From: Amycolatopsis sp. NBC_00345
GTDB taxonomy: Bacteria > Actinomycetota > Actinomycetes > Mycobacteriales > Pseudonocardiaceae
Length of the DNA stretch: 64,000 nt
NCBI RefSeq assembly: GCF_036116635.1
Contig: NZ_CP107995.1
Coordinates: forward strand, 6,510,001-6,574,000
Direction of reading: 5' to 3'
Each line of letters starts with the position of its first letter. The first letter of the stretch is position 1. Positions 54,069 to 63,308 of the stretch are shown here, piece by piece. The notes under the pieces are model-generated. The model was not told where the DNA came from. It ran no database searches and saw nothing but the letters and a program-made list of their open reading frames with translations. Position numbers and translations under genes: made by a program.

Positions 54069-55799
54069 CTAGTTGCTGCCGCGAGTCCAGTTCACCGCGG
54101 AACCGAAGGGGCCCTCCATCGGCGGCCCCGGGGTGAGGCCCGAGATGCCCTTGCCGATGGCGAGGGTGTCGGCCTCCTGGAAGAGCGGGATCACGACGTT
54201 GGTGGCCCACAGCGCGGGCTCCAGCGTCTTCAGCGCCTCGGCGACGGTGGTGGAGCCGGTGAGCGCGGAGTCGATCGTGGCCTGGAGGCTTTCGTCGCAC
54301 AGGCCGGCGGCGTTCGCGGGGACCACGGGCTTGGTCTTGTCCGCCGTGGCCTGCTCCGGGGCGCAGCCGAAGTTCGACGCGAGCACCGACGCCGGGTCGC
54401 CGCCCACGGACTGCGGGACCACGGCGATGTCGACGCCGACGTTGCCGTTCGCGTCCGGGCCCGCCTGCTGCTGGCCGTTCACCACCGGCATCGCCAGCAG
54501 CGAGGAGAACAGGTCGCGCGGCGGCGGCGTGATGGCGGTGACCTGCACACCGCCCGCGATCAGCTCGGCCGACAGCTCCTTGACGATCGAGGCGTACGGC
54601 TCGGCCAGCCCAGGTGACGCGACGACCAGCGACAGCGTCTTGGTGCCCTTGCGCCAGACCCCGGCGTCCTTGGTGTAGCCCGCGGCCTTGAAGTGCTCCT
54701 CGGCCTTCGCCGTGTCCGGGGCGGCGGGCGGGCCGGCCGGGATGGTGGCCGCGTAACCCTTGTCCGCCGGCGGCATCACCTGCGCGTCGGCCTTCAGCGT
54801 CGCCGACGGGCCGCCCTTGGCGCCCGCGGCGATCAGCTTCGAGCGGTCGAGCAGCGCCGCGACCCCGGCCCGTACGTCGGCATTGGACAGCGCCGCGCTC
54901 ACCGGCCGCAGCAGCACGCTCGCCTCGGACGGCCGCGCCAGCGTGTGCAGCTGCACCGCCGGCCCGAGCTCGTTGAGCAGCTGCAGCCCGGTGGAATCGG
55001 TGCGGGTGACGGAGAACTGGTCGTTGCCGCTGCGCAGCGCGGTCGCGATGCCCGACGGGTCGGAACGGCGCAGCACCAGCGTGTCGACGGCCGCGGGCTT
55101 CTCCCAGTAGCGGTCGTTGCGCTGCAGGATCACCTCGCCGCGCGCGGTGTCGATGGACTTGATCGCGAACGGCCCCGCCACGGCCGGGAAGCTGGACGCG
55201 AGCGCGGTCGGCCAGCCGCCCGGCGCGTCCTTGAGCAGGTGCTGCGGCAGCAGGCCGTCGAACAGCGTCTGCCAGGCCGGGTACGGCTTGCTGAACGTCA
55301 CCTCGACGCCCTTGCCGCCGTCGCGCTGGTCGATGTTGGAGATCAGCCGGTAGCCGGCGGGCGCGATCACGCCGGGCTCGGACTTCATCGCGTTGTACAG
55401 GTAGATGAAGTCCTCGGTGGCGACCGGCGCGCCGTCGGACCAGGAGGCGTCGGGCCGGATCTCGTACTTCACCGTGAACGGCATCTGGGAGACGACCTCG
55501 GCCGAGGTCATCAGCGTCTTGTCCAGCGTGCGGGTGCCGTCGTCGGCGGTGCGGAACACCGAGGGCAGCAGCAGCTGCGAGAGCGCGGACGTGACCGTGG
55601 AGGAGTCCGCGAGGTTGTGCGGGTTGTAGCCGCCGACCACGTCGTCGACCCCGACCACGATCTGTGACGGCGTCGGCAGCAGCGGCGTGCTCGACGCGGC
55701 GGGCGAGGTCACCACCGGCGGCGGCGGGGTGTTCGAGCACGCGGCGAGGAGCGCTCCCGCGAGCGCCAGCACCGGCGCCGCCTTGCGTCCCATCCGCAC
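54069..55799 (-). CDS. lpqW: LpqW-like family-5 substrate-binding lipoprotein
   Basis: This is a 576-residue lipoprotein with lipobox LLAAC (Cys21) and a family-5 binding-protein fold (YEIRPDASWSDGAPVATEDF, then VEVTFSKPYPAWQ). In mycobacteria LpqW steers phosphatidylinositol mannoside and lipoarabinomannan synthesis rather than peptide uptake. The name is given because the gene lies in the typA-mshB neighbourhood as in Rv1165-Rv1170 and lacks its own permease. The GTG at 55799 has ggaggga at better spacing than the ATG at 55793. Confidence 0.78.
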   Translation of the reverse strand: MRMGRKAAPVLALAGALLAACSNTPPPPVVTSPAASSTPLLPTPSQIVVGVDDVVGGYNPHNLADSSTVTSALSQLLLPSVFRTADDGTRTLDKTLMTSAEVVSQMPFTVKYEIRPDASWSDGAPVATEDFIYLYNAMKSEPGVIAPAGYRLISNIDQRDGGKGVEVTFSKPYPAWQTLFDGLLPQHLLKDAPGGWPTALASSFPAVAGPFAIKSIDTARGEVILQRNDRYWEKPAAVDTLVLRRSDPSGIATALRSGNDQFSVTRTDSTGLQLLNELGPAVQLHTLARPSEASVLLRPVSAALSNADVRAGVAALLDRSKLIAAGAKGGPSATLKADAQVMPPADKGYAATIPAGPPAAPDTAKAEEHFKAAGYTKDAGVWRKGTKTLSLVVASPGLAEPYASIVKELSAELIAGGVQVTAITPPPRDLFSSLLAMPVVNGQQQAGPDANGNVGVDIAVVPQSVGGDPASVLASNFGCAPEQATADKTKPVVPANAAGLCDESLQATIDSALTGSTTVAEALKTLEPALWATNVVIPLFQEADTLAIGKGISGLTPGPPMEGPFGSAVNWTRGSN

Positions 55800-56029
55800 G
55801 GTTTCAGTCCCTCCGCGTTCCGCTGCCCGAGCCCGACATGCTGCCATGCCAGGCCACCACCCGGCACCGAGATTCCCACATCCGGCACGGCCTCGTGACA
55901 CCGGAGTGGATACCGCCATCTGGTGGACGGGCGGGAGGGGCCCGGGGTTCCCCTCATCAGGACCCGGACCCGGCCCGGCGCGGGCGGCGGCACAGCCGAA
56001 ATCGGCTACGGCCCCACGGCCGTCCCCAT

Positions 56030-56045
56030 TAGGGTCCGGGCAGTG
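56030..56045 (+). promoter_or_regulatory. Possible leaderless promoter of the MFS gene
   Basis: A -10-like TAGGGT (56030-56035) ends 7 bp before the GTG start, and no Shine-Dalgarno is present, which fits leaderless transcription. No good -35 box is seen. Confidence 0.35.
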
Positions 56046-57416
56046 AACAAACGCGTCCTGGTGCTGGCCGTGGTCCTGCTTTCGACGGTGACCTTCCCGC
56101 TGACGATCACCGGGGCCTCGGTCGCGCTGCCGGACATCCGCGAGCAGCTCGGCGCCGGGATCTCCGCGACGCAGTGGGTGGTGAACGGCTACAACGCCGC
56201 GTTCGCCGGGTTCCTCGTGGTCACCGGCTCGCTCGCCGACATCCTCGGCCGCCGGCGGGTGTTCGCGGCCGGGGTGGCGCTGTTCTGCGCGGCCAACGCC
56301 GTCAGCGCGCTGGCCGGCGGGATCGTCATGCTGAACGTCGTGCGCGCGCTGGGCGGGATCGGCGCCGCGGCCGCGGTGGCCGGCGGCGGGGCCGTGCTGG
56401 CCGAGGCGTTCCCCGGCGCCTCGCGGGCCCGCGCGTTCGGCCTGCTGGGCACCACGCTCGGCGCCGGGCTGGCGTTCGGCCCGACCGTCGGCGGCCTGCT
56501 GGTGGACGCGCTGGGCTGGCGCGCGGTGTTCGGCCTGCCCGCGGTCGTGTCGGCACTGGTGCTCATGTGCGCGCCGCTACTGCCCCGCAGCACGCCCACA
56601 CCCGGGCGGCGCCTCGACGTGCCCGGCGCGGCGGTCTTCACCGGGGCGTTGCTGCTGCTCATCTTCGCGCTGGTGGAGGTGCCCGAGCTGGGCTTCGGCA
56701 GCTGGGTGATCATCGCGTCGCTGGTGCTGGTGGTAGTGCTCACGGCGGTGTTCCCGGCCGTCGAACGCCGCAGCGCGGACCCGATGTTCGACCTGGCGGT
56801 GCTCGCGAACCGGTGGTTCCTGGCGCTGGCGGTGGCGGCCGGGTCGATCGTGTTCGTGCTGATCCCGCTGCTGGTGTACCTGCCGTCGTACCTGATCTCG
56901 GTCGCCGGGCTGAGCCCGGGCGCGGCGGGCACGTGGCTGCTGATGCTCACCGGCCCGGCCGTCCTGCTGCCGACGGCCGGCGCGGCGCTGGCCCGGCGCC
57001 TGCCCCCGGTGGTCATGGTGGCCGGCTCGGTCGCGCTGACCGCCGCCGGCGCGTTCTGGCTGACCACCATCGGCCCGGCCAGCACCCCGTGGACGCTGCT
57101 CGGCCCGCTGGTGCTCACCGGCGCGGGCATGGGCCTGTCCACCGGCCTGCTCGACGGCCTCGCGATCGGCAGCGTGCGGCCCGACCAGGCGGGCGTGGCC
57201 GCGGGGATGTTCAACGCCTCCCGCCTGGCCACGGAGACCGTCGGCATCGCCGTGGTGGGTGCCGTGCTGGCCGCCCTCACCCACGACGCGCTGGCCGGCC
57301 CGGACTACACGACGGCGCTGCGCTGGGTCTGTTGTGGACTGGGCGTCTTCGCGACGCTGGCGACGGCCGGTGTCGCGGTGCTGCACCGGCGCGGCAGCGC
57401 GGTCCCCGTGGCATAA
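56043..57416 (+). CDS. MFS drug-exporter-type transporter (DHA2-like)
   Basis: This is a 457-residue transporter with 12 to 14 helices. The N-terminal motif TFPLTITGASVALPDIREQL is typical of the DHA2 group, as are VVNGYNAAFAGFLVVTGSLA and the loop DILGRRRVF (motif A variant). Proton-driven export of drugs or metabolites is expected; the substrate is unknown. The GTG at 56043 follows no Shine-Dalgarno. It interrupts the lpqW-typA neighbourhood known from mycobacteria, so it may be an insertion. Confidence 0.85.
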   Translation: MNKRVLVLAVVLLSTVTFPLTITGASVALPDIREQLGAGISATQWVVNGYNAAFAGFLVVTGSLADILGRRRVFAAGVALFCAANAVSALAGGIVMLNVVRALGGIGAAAAVAGGGAVLAEAFPGASRARAFGLLGTTLGAGLAFGPTVGGLLVDALGWRAVFGLPAVVSALVLMCAPLLPRSTPTPGRRLDVPGAAVFTGALLLLIFALVEVPELGFGSWVIIASLVLVVVLTAVFPAVERRSADPMFDLAVLANRWFLALAVAAGSIVFVLIPLLVYLPSYLISVAGLSPGAAGTWLLMLTGPAVLLPTAGAALARRLPPVVMVAGSVALTAAGAFWLTTIGPASTPWTLLGPLVLTGAGMGLSTGLLDGLAIGSVRPDQAGVAAGMFNASRLATETVGIAVVGAVLAALTHDALAGPDYTTALRWVCCGLGVFATLATAGVAVLHRRGSAVPVA

Positions 57417-57421
57417 GAAAA

Positions 57422-57476
57422 GGCCGTCAAGGACTCCTTACCTACCTTGAAGGTAGGTAAGGAGTCCTTGACGGCC
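57422..57476. terminator. 27-bp perfect hairpin between convergent genes
   Basis: Perfect 27-nt arms (57422-57448 and 57450-57476) with one nt between them include ccgtcaaggactccttac. It is located 5 bp after the MFS stop and 9 bp before the typA end, and shares its outer sequence with the hairpin at 53993. Confidence 0.88.
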
Positions 57477-57485
57477 AGCGAAACG

Positions 57486-59414
<1,929 letters not shown>

Positions 59415-59570
59415 GCGAAGACTCCTGAACTTCAAAGGCGGGTGGGCGGCCGCGTCGCGGGCGGAATCCGTGCATGCGCGCACGTCCCCGAGCAGCATGG
59501 CCGGCTTTGGCCACACGCGGACCCCACAATCATACCTCCCGCCGAACTGTGAGTACCCCCACGCCCCTGG

Positions 59571-59589
59571 ATCGGTTAGGCTCACCTAA
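59571..59589 (+). promoter_or_regulatory. IdeR/DtxR-type iron box
   Basis: The 19-bp sequence atcggttaggctcacctaa matches the DtxR/IdeR consensus (TTAGGTTAGGCTAACCTAA) at 16 of 19 positions. It contains a -10-like TAGGCT and lies 39 bp before the start codon of the Cys-rich microprotein gene and 156 bp upstream of divergent typA. Iron-loaded IdeR would be expected to repress from here. Confidence 0.75.
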
Positions 59590-59628
59590 GCTGAAAACCC
59601 GGACGTCACCGGCGACAAGGGAGCCTTT

Positions 59629-59787
59629 GTGGGCAAGAAACAGCCTGCCGACCCGCGAGCGGTCGTGCGCAAGCTGATGAAGGCCGGCAAGGTCAAGAAG
59701 AAGTGCTGCCGGTCGAAGCCGCGCTGCAAGAAGTGCCCGGTGCTGGCGTTGAAAAAAGCCAAGAACGACCTGGCCAAGGCCGCCTGA
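59629..59787 (+). CDS. 52-aa Cys-rich basic microprotein, predicted iron-regulated
   Basis: The sequence begins VGKKQPADPRAVVRKLMKAG and has four Cys in the pattern C26-C27-x5-C33-x2-C36 inside KKKCCRSKPRCKKCPV, followed by a Lys/Ala-rich helix. Fifteen or more Lys/Arg give it a strong positive charge. A Shine-Dalgarno caaggga precedes the GTG at 59629. The Cys set could bind zinc, iron or an iron-sulfur centre, and the basic surface could bind RNA or DNA. Similar short proteins seem common in actinobacteria, but I know of no function. The iron box upstream suggests expression under iron starvation. Confidence 0.72.
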   Translation: MGKKQPADPRAVVRKLMKAGKVKKKCCRSKPRCKKCPVLALKKAKNDLAKAA

Positions 59788-59885
59788 GCCCCGCTTCCGG
59801 CCCCGGAATCCGCCGGTCCGCGCGAGCAGTGGCGGCGGCGACAGTGCGAGCCTGCTCACACCGCCGCTCAAACGGGCCCTGGAGG

Positions 59886-60185
59886 TCAGTGCGGGACGGC
59901 CTCGTTGACCAGCCGCAGCTCCGGCGCCGTCTTCGTCGGGGAGAACTCGATCACCTCGTACTGCGCGAGGTGCTGCACCGAGAACGGGTCGGTCGCCAGG
60001 ATCGCGTCGAGCTTCCCCCTGGCCATCGGGCGGGTGATGATCACGCCGCCGATCCGCGGGTTCCGCCGGCCCGAGGCGAGGAAGTGCCCGTGTTCGTACT
60101 GCTTCGCGAGCCACTCCGCGTGGTCCGGCAGCACGTAGTCGATCTCCTCGACGGGAGCGGTGTAGTTGAGCAGCACGACGAACAT
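59886..60185 (-). CDS. YciI-family protein
   Basis: This is a 99-residue protein of the YCII/dimeric alpha-beta barrel family. It has MFVVLLNYTAPVEEIDYVLP, then HAEWLAKQYEHGHFLASGRR and IGGVIITRPMARGKLDAILA. A conserved His/Asp pair (DHAEWL) marks the likely active site, but the reaction is unknown for most members. The ATG at 60185 has only a weak Shine-Dalgarno. It is divergent from the trpS leader. Confidence 0.82.
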   Translation of the reverse strand: MFVVLLNYTAPVEEIDYVLPDHAEWLAKQYEHGHFLASGRRNPRIGGVIITRPMARGKLDAILATDPFSVQHLAQYEVIEFSPTKTAPELRLVNEAVPH

Positions 60186-60232
60186 GTCCCGACGGTAGAC
60201 CCGGCACCGGCCGACGGCATCCGGATGTGCCC

Positions 60233-60238
60233 TAGACT
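60233..60238 (+). promoter_or_regulatory. -10 box of the trpS leader transcript
   Basis: TAGACT (60233-60238) ends 7 bp before the ATG of the leader peptide. Transcription would start at or next to that ATG, giving a leaderless leader peptide. No clear -35 is visible. Confidence 0.45.
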
Positions 60239-60245
60239 GTGACCC

Positions 60246-60323
60246 ATGCTCGCGCCGAACAACCAGTGGTGGCCGCCCTCGGCGGCCCCCGTGTTCTGCG
60301 CTGACGCACCAGTTCCGCGCTGA
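60246..60323 (+). CDS. 25-aa Trp leader peptide for trpS attenuation
   Basis: The ORF begins MLAPNNQWWPPSAAPVFC and ends seven residues later in a TGA. It has tandem Trp codons at residues 8-9 (60267-60272), the hallmark of a ribosome-mediated attenuator that senses charged tRNA-Trp. It lies 85 bp before the trpS start and just upstream of a terminator hairpin. Trp is the rarest amino acid, so a Trp-Trp pair in such a place is unlikely by chance. Confidence 0.82.
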   Translation: MLAPNNQWWPPSAAPVFCADAPVPR

Positions 60324-60357
60324 CAACCAGCGAAGGCCGCCCCGGTGGGCGGCCTTC
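60271..60357 (+). promoter_or_regulatory. trpS attenuator: competing hairpins and terminator
   Basis: Four segments are visible: 1 ggccgcc (60271-60277), 2 ggcggcc (60281-60287), 3 gaaggccgccc (60332-60342) and 4 gggcggccttc (60347-60357). Pairing 3:4 is an 11-bp terminator followed by tcgctttct. Pairing 1:2 frees segment 3 for termination. Pairing 2:3 (7 bp) is the antiterminator and would form if a ribosome stalls on the Trp codons, which overlap segment 1. Confidence 0.78.
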
Positions 60358-60408
60358 TCGCTTTCTGCGGGTCTCCTCCCGGGGCACATCCAGGGAGAGG
60401 AAAGACCC

Positions 60409-61401
60409 ATGGTCCAGCTGTCCGGCATCACCCCGTCCGGCCACGCCCAGCTCGGCAACCACCTCGGCGCGGTGCGCCGCTGGGCGGCCGACGGCGGGCC
60501 CGAAGACCTGTACTTCGTCTCGGACCTGCACGCCATGACGACCCCGCACAATCCGGCCAGGCTCCGCTCGCTCGCCACCGAGCAGCTCGCGGTGCTGGTG
60601 GCCACGGGCATCTCGCCGGACCGCGTGTTCGTGCAGTCCGACATCGCGAAGGACCTGGGCGCGCTGACCTGGGTGCTCGAGTGCACCTGCGCGTACGGCG
60701 AGGCCGCGCGGATGATCCAGTTCAAGGAGAAGTCGGCCCGCGGTGAGGTGGACGGGAAGCCCGGCGGCCAGGCCGGCGTCCGGCTCAGCCTGCTGACCTA
60801 CCCGGTGCTGATGGCCGCCGACATCCTGCTGCAGGGCGCCGACGAGGTGCCCGTCGGCGAGGACCAGCGCCAGCACGTGGAGCTGGCGCGGACGCTGGCG
60901 AAGCGGTTCAACACCACGTACGGCGAGGTGTTCACCGTCCCGACGGCCGTGCTCCCGCTGACGGGCGCGCGGGTGAAGGACTTCGCCGACCCGACGCGGA
61001 AGATGTCGAAGTCCGCGCACGACTCGGCGGGGGTGGTGTTCGTCCTCGACGAGCCGGAGCAGGTGCGCCGCAAGATCCGCCGCGCGCGCACCGACGGCGG
61101 CTCCGTGCCCGCGTACGCCCCGGAAACCCGGCCGGGGATCGCGAACCTGCTGGAGGTGCTCGCCGCGTGCACCGGCGGTGACCCGGCCGCGCTGGCCGAC
61201 GAGTACCCGTCCTACGGCGTGCTCAAGGACGCCGTCGCCGACGCCGTGATCGAGGAGCTCCGGCCGATCCGTGAGCGCACGAAGGCGTTGCTCGACGACG
61301 TCGCGGAGCTGGAACGGGTGCGCAAAGCGGGCGCCGCGCGGGCGGCCGACCGGGGCGCGCACCGGGTTTCGGCGGCGCTGCGCCTGATCGGCGCCGGCTG
61401 A
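60409..61401 (+). CDS. trpS: Tryptophanyl-tRNA synthetase, attenuator-controlled
   Basis: This is a 330-residue class I synthetase. The HIGH-like motif is in PSGHAQLGNHLGA (residues 9-21), and KMSKS is at 198-202. SDLHAMTTPHNP and the GEDQRQHVELAR loop are typical of bacterial TrpRS. It charges tRNA-Trp. The ATG at 60409 has ggagaggaaag upstream. Control by a Trp leader peptide matches what is known for the auxiliary, antibiotic-resistant TrpRS of Streptomyces coelicolor, so this may be the auxiliary rather than the housekeeping copy; a second trpS elsewhere would support that. Confidence 0.95.
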   Translation: MVQLSGITPSGHAQLGNHLGAVRRWAADGGPEDLYFVSDLHAMTTPHNPARLRSLATEQLAVLVATGISPDRVFVQSDIAKDLGALTWVLECTCAYGEAARMIQFKEKSARGEVDGKPGGQAGVRLSLLTYPVLMAADILLQGADEVPVGEDQRQHVELARTLAKRFNTTYGEVFTVPTAVLPLTGARVKDFADPTRKMSKSAHDSAGVVFVLDEPEQVRRKIRRARTDGGSVPAYAPETRPGIANLLEVLAACTGGDPAALADEYPSYGVLKDAVADAVIEELRPIRERTKALLDDVAELERVRKAGAARAADRGAHRVSAALRLIGAG

Positions 61402-61468
61402 AGGGCCGGCGTCCAACCGGAGGATGACGCTTTCGCCCACGCGGAGCGCGGAAGCGTCATCCCGGGCG

Positions 61469-61858
61469 TCAGACGAGCAGTGCGCGCAGGTCCGGGATCA
61501 GGCCGCGGTCCGCGGGCAGCCATTCGACGTCGTCGAGGTCGTCCGGGCCGACCCAGCGCAGCGCGGTGTGCTCGACGGCGCGCGGCTCCTCCCCCGGCGA
61601 GATCAGCGCGGCGGTGTAAACCCGCAGCACCTTGCCGCCGGGCAACGGCACCTCGGTGCCGACGCGCTGCCCGATCGTGACGGTGACGTCCAGCTCTTCC
61701 TGGCACTCACGCGCCAGCGCGAACGCCTCGGTCTCGCCCTCTTCGACGCGCCCGCCGGGCAGTTCCCACTGACCCGCGTGGTGCGGCGGCCACGCCCGCT
61801 GCTGGGCGAGCAGCTTTCCGTCGCGCACCAGCGCGGCCCCGACGATGACCCCGTCCAT
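61469..61858 (-). CDS. MutT-type Nudix hydrolase (MutT2-like)
   Basis: This is a 129-residue Nudix enzyme. The Nudix box spans GGRVEEGETEAFALARECQE and the following ELDV; the REcqEE core is intact, while the usual Gly after EE-x is Asp. The motif LPADRGLIPDL at the C-terminus and the WELPGG phrase fit the mycobacterial MutT2 group (Rv1160), which cleans oxidised or deoxy-CTP nucleotides. The ATG at 61858 or a GTG at 61864 could be the start. It is convergent with trpS. Confidence 0.87.
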   Translation of the reverse strand: MDGVIVGAALVRDGKLLAQQRAWPPHHAGQWELPGGRVEEGETEAFALARECQEELDVTVTIGQRVGTEVPLPGGKVLRVYTAALISPGEEPRAVEHTALRWVGPDDLDDVEWLPADRGLIPDLRALLV

Positions 61859-61921
61859 CCGCACAGTCTCCCGCACCCGCCGGGCCGGCGGGTGCTCAGC
61901 CCTCGTCACGTACCCGTCGTG

Positions 61922-61972
61922 CCCTGAAGGCCACCATCAGGGACCTATCCGCCCTCAAGGCCACCTTCAGGG
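61922..61972. repeat. Two imperfect copies of the 21-bp ccctgaagg element
   Basis: Units at 61922-61942 and 61952-61972 are direct, imperfect copies of the 21-bp arm found at 17733. Each can fold alone (ccct ... aggg). They lie 20 bp past the stop of the minus-strand sensor kinase, at the end of the operon. Confidence 0.75.
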
Positions 61973-61991
61973 CATGCGCCGGCAACCGGGT

Positions 61992-63308
61992 CTAACGCGC
62001 CGGCCGCCAGGACACCTCGAACCGCGCCCCGCCGTCCGGAGACTCCCCGACGCGGACGCGCCCGCCCCGCCGTCGCACGGCTTCGGCGACCATCGCCAGC
62101 CCCAGGCCCGTGCCACCGGACGCGCGCGCCCGGTCGTCGGCCACGCGGTAGAAGCGGTCGAAGACCTTGGTCCGGTGTTCGGGCGCGATGCCCGGCCCGT
62201 CGTCGTCCACGACCACCCGCACGGCGCTGCGCGAGGCGAGCACCGACACGACGATTTGCCCGGTGGCGTAACGACAAGCGTTACGCAGCAGGTTGTCCAG
62301 CACCAGCTGCACCTCCGCGTGCGCCGCCGAAGCCCAGGCCTGCGGAACGGCGGTGCTCACGCGCGTTTCCGGCGCGCCGGCGGGCAGCCGTTCGACGGCC
62401 GCGCGAACCTCCGTCACCACCTCGACCGGCTCCGCGGGCGGCGCCTCACCCGCGTCCGAGCGGGCCAGTGACAGCAGACCGTCCAAAAGGGACGACAGCC
62501 GTTCGGCTTCGGTGAGGATGTCCGACAGCGTCTCCTGCGCCAGCTCGGGATCCGGGTTCGTGACGGCGACCTCGGCCTGCACCCGGATCGAGGCGACCGG
62601 CGAACGCAGCTCGTGCGCGGCGTCGCCGGTGAAGCGGCGCAGCCGGTCGCTCACCTCTTCCTGCCGGACGAGCAGCGCGTTGAACTCCTGCGCCAGCGCG
62701 CGCAGTTCGTCGTGCGACGTCGGCAGCGGCAGCCGTGAGCCCGGCGGCAGCGCCCGCACCAGCCCGCGCATCCGCGCCACCGGCCGCAGCGCGAACCGCA
62801 CCACCAGCCACGTCGCGAGCCCCGCCACCACCGCGCCCACCAGCGCGACGACCACCAGCCAGAGCGCGCCGTACTGCACGGCCGCGCCGAACCCGACCAG
62901 CCCGGCGCCCGCGAGCACCAGCCGCTGCGCGCCGTCCGGCACGGTGACGACCTGGCCGCGCCAGCGAGAGCCGCCGGTCTGCACGGGCTGCCCGGCCTTG
63001 AGCTGCATGACCTGCCCGGCGTCCAGCGGCGGCGCGGGGCGGCCGTCGACGGGCCCGCCCGCGATGTCCAGCACCCGCACGGCGACCGGGTCCCGCGCGG
63101 CCAGTGGCTGCCCGGCCGAGACCTCCGCCGTCGCCGGGCCGAGCGCGGCCGTCAGCTCGTGGTCGACGGAGTCCACCAGCAGCGGCTCCAGCCGGTTCGC
63201 CGCCAACGTGGCCAGCCCGAGCAGGCAGGCCAGGGTGATCGTGGTGGCGAGCACCGTGATGCGCACCTGCAGTGAACGGCCGCGCCACCAGGACGGTGAG
63301 CCGATCAC
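61992..63308 (-). CDS. Two-component sensor histidine kinase
   Basis: This is a 438-residue kinase. Membrane helix 1 (ITLACLLGLATLAA) and helix 2 (LVVVALVGAVVAGLATWLVV) flank an extracellular domain of about 110 residues. A HAMP-like region follows, with H-box FTGDAAHELRSPVASIRVQA, N-box LVLDNLLRNACRYATG, and G-boxes DDDGPGIAPEH and ASGGTGLGLAMV. The GTG at 63308 overlaps the regulator stop by 4 bp. The stimulus is unknown; the closest well-known relatives are CseC/PrrB-type kinases, which is only a loose guess. Confidence 0.92.
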   Translation of the reverse strand: MIGSPSWWRGRSLQVRITVLATTITLACLLGLATLAANRLEPLLVDSVDHELTAALGPATAEVSAGQPLAARDPVAVRVLDIAGGPVDGRPAPPLDAGQVMQLKAGQPVQTGGSRWRGQVVTVPDGAQRLVLAGAGLVGFGAAVQYGALWLVVVALVGAVVAGLATWLVVRFALRPVARMRGLVRALPPGSRLPLPTSHDELRALAQEFNALLVRQEEVSDRLRRFTGDAAHELRSPVASIRVQAEVAVTNPDPELAQETLSDILTEAERLSSLLDGLLSLARSDAGEAPPAEPVEVVTEVRAAVERLPAGAPETRVSTAVPQAWASAAHAEVQLVLDNLLRNACRYATGQIVVSVLASRSAVRVVVDDDGPGIAPEHRTKVFDRFYRVADDRARASGGTGLGLAMVAEAVRRRGGRVRVGESPDGGARFEVSWRPAR

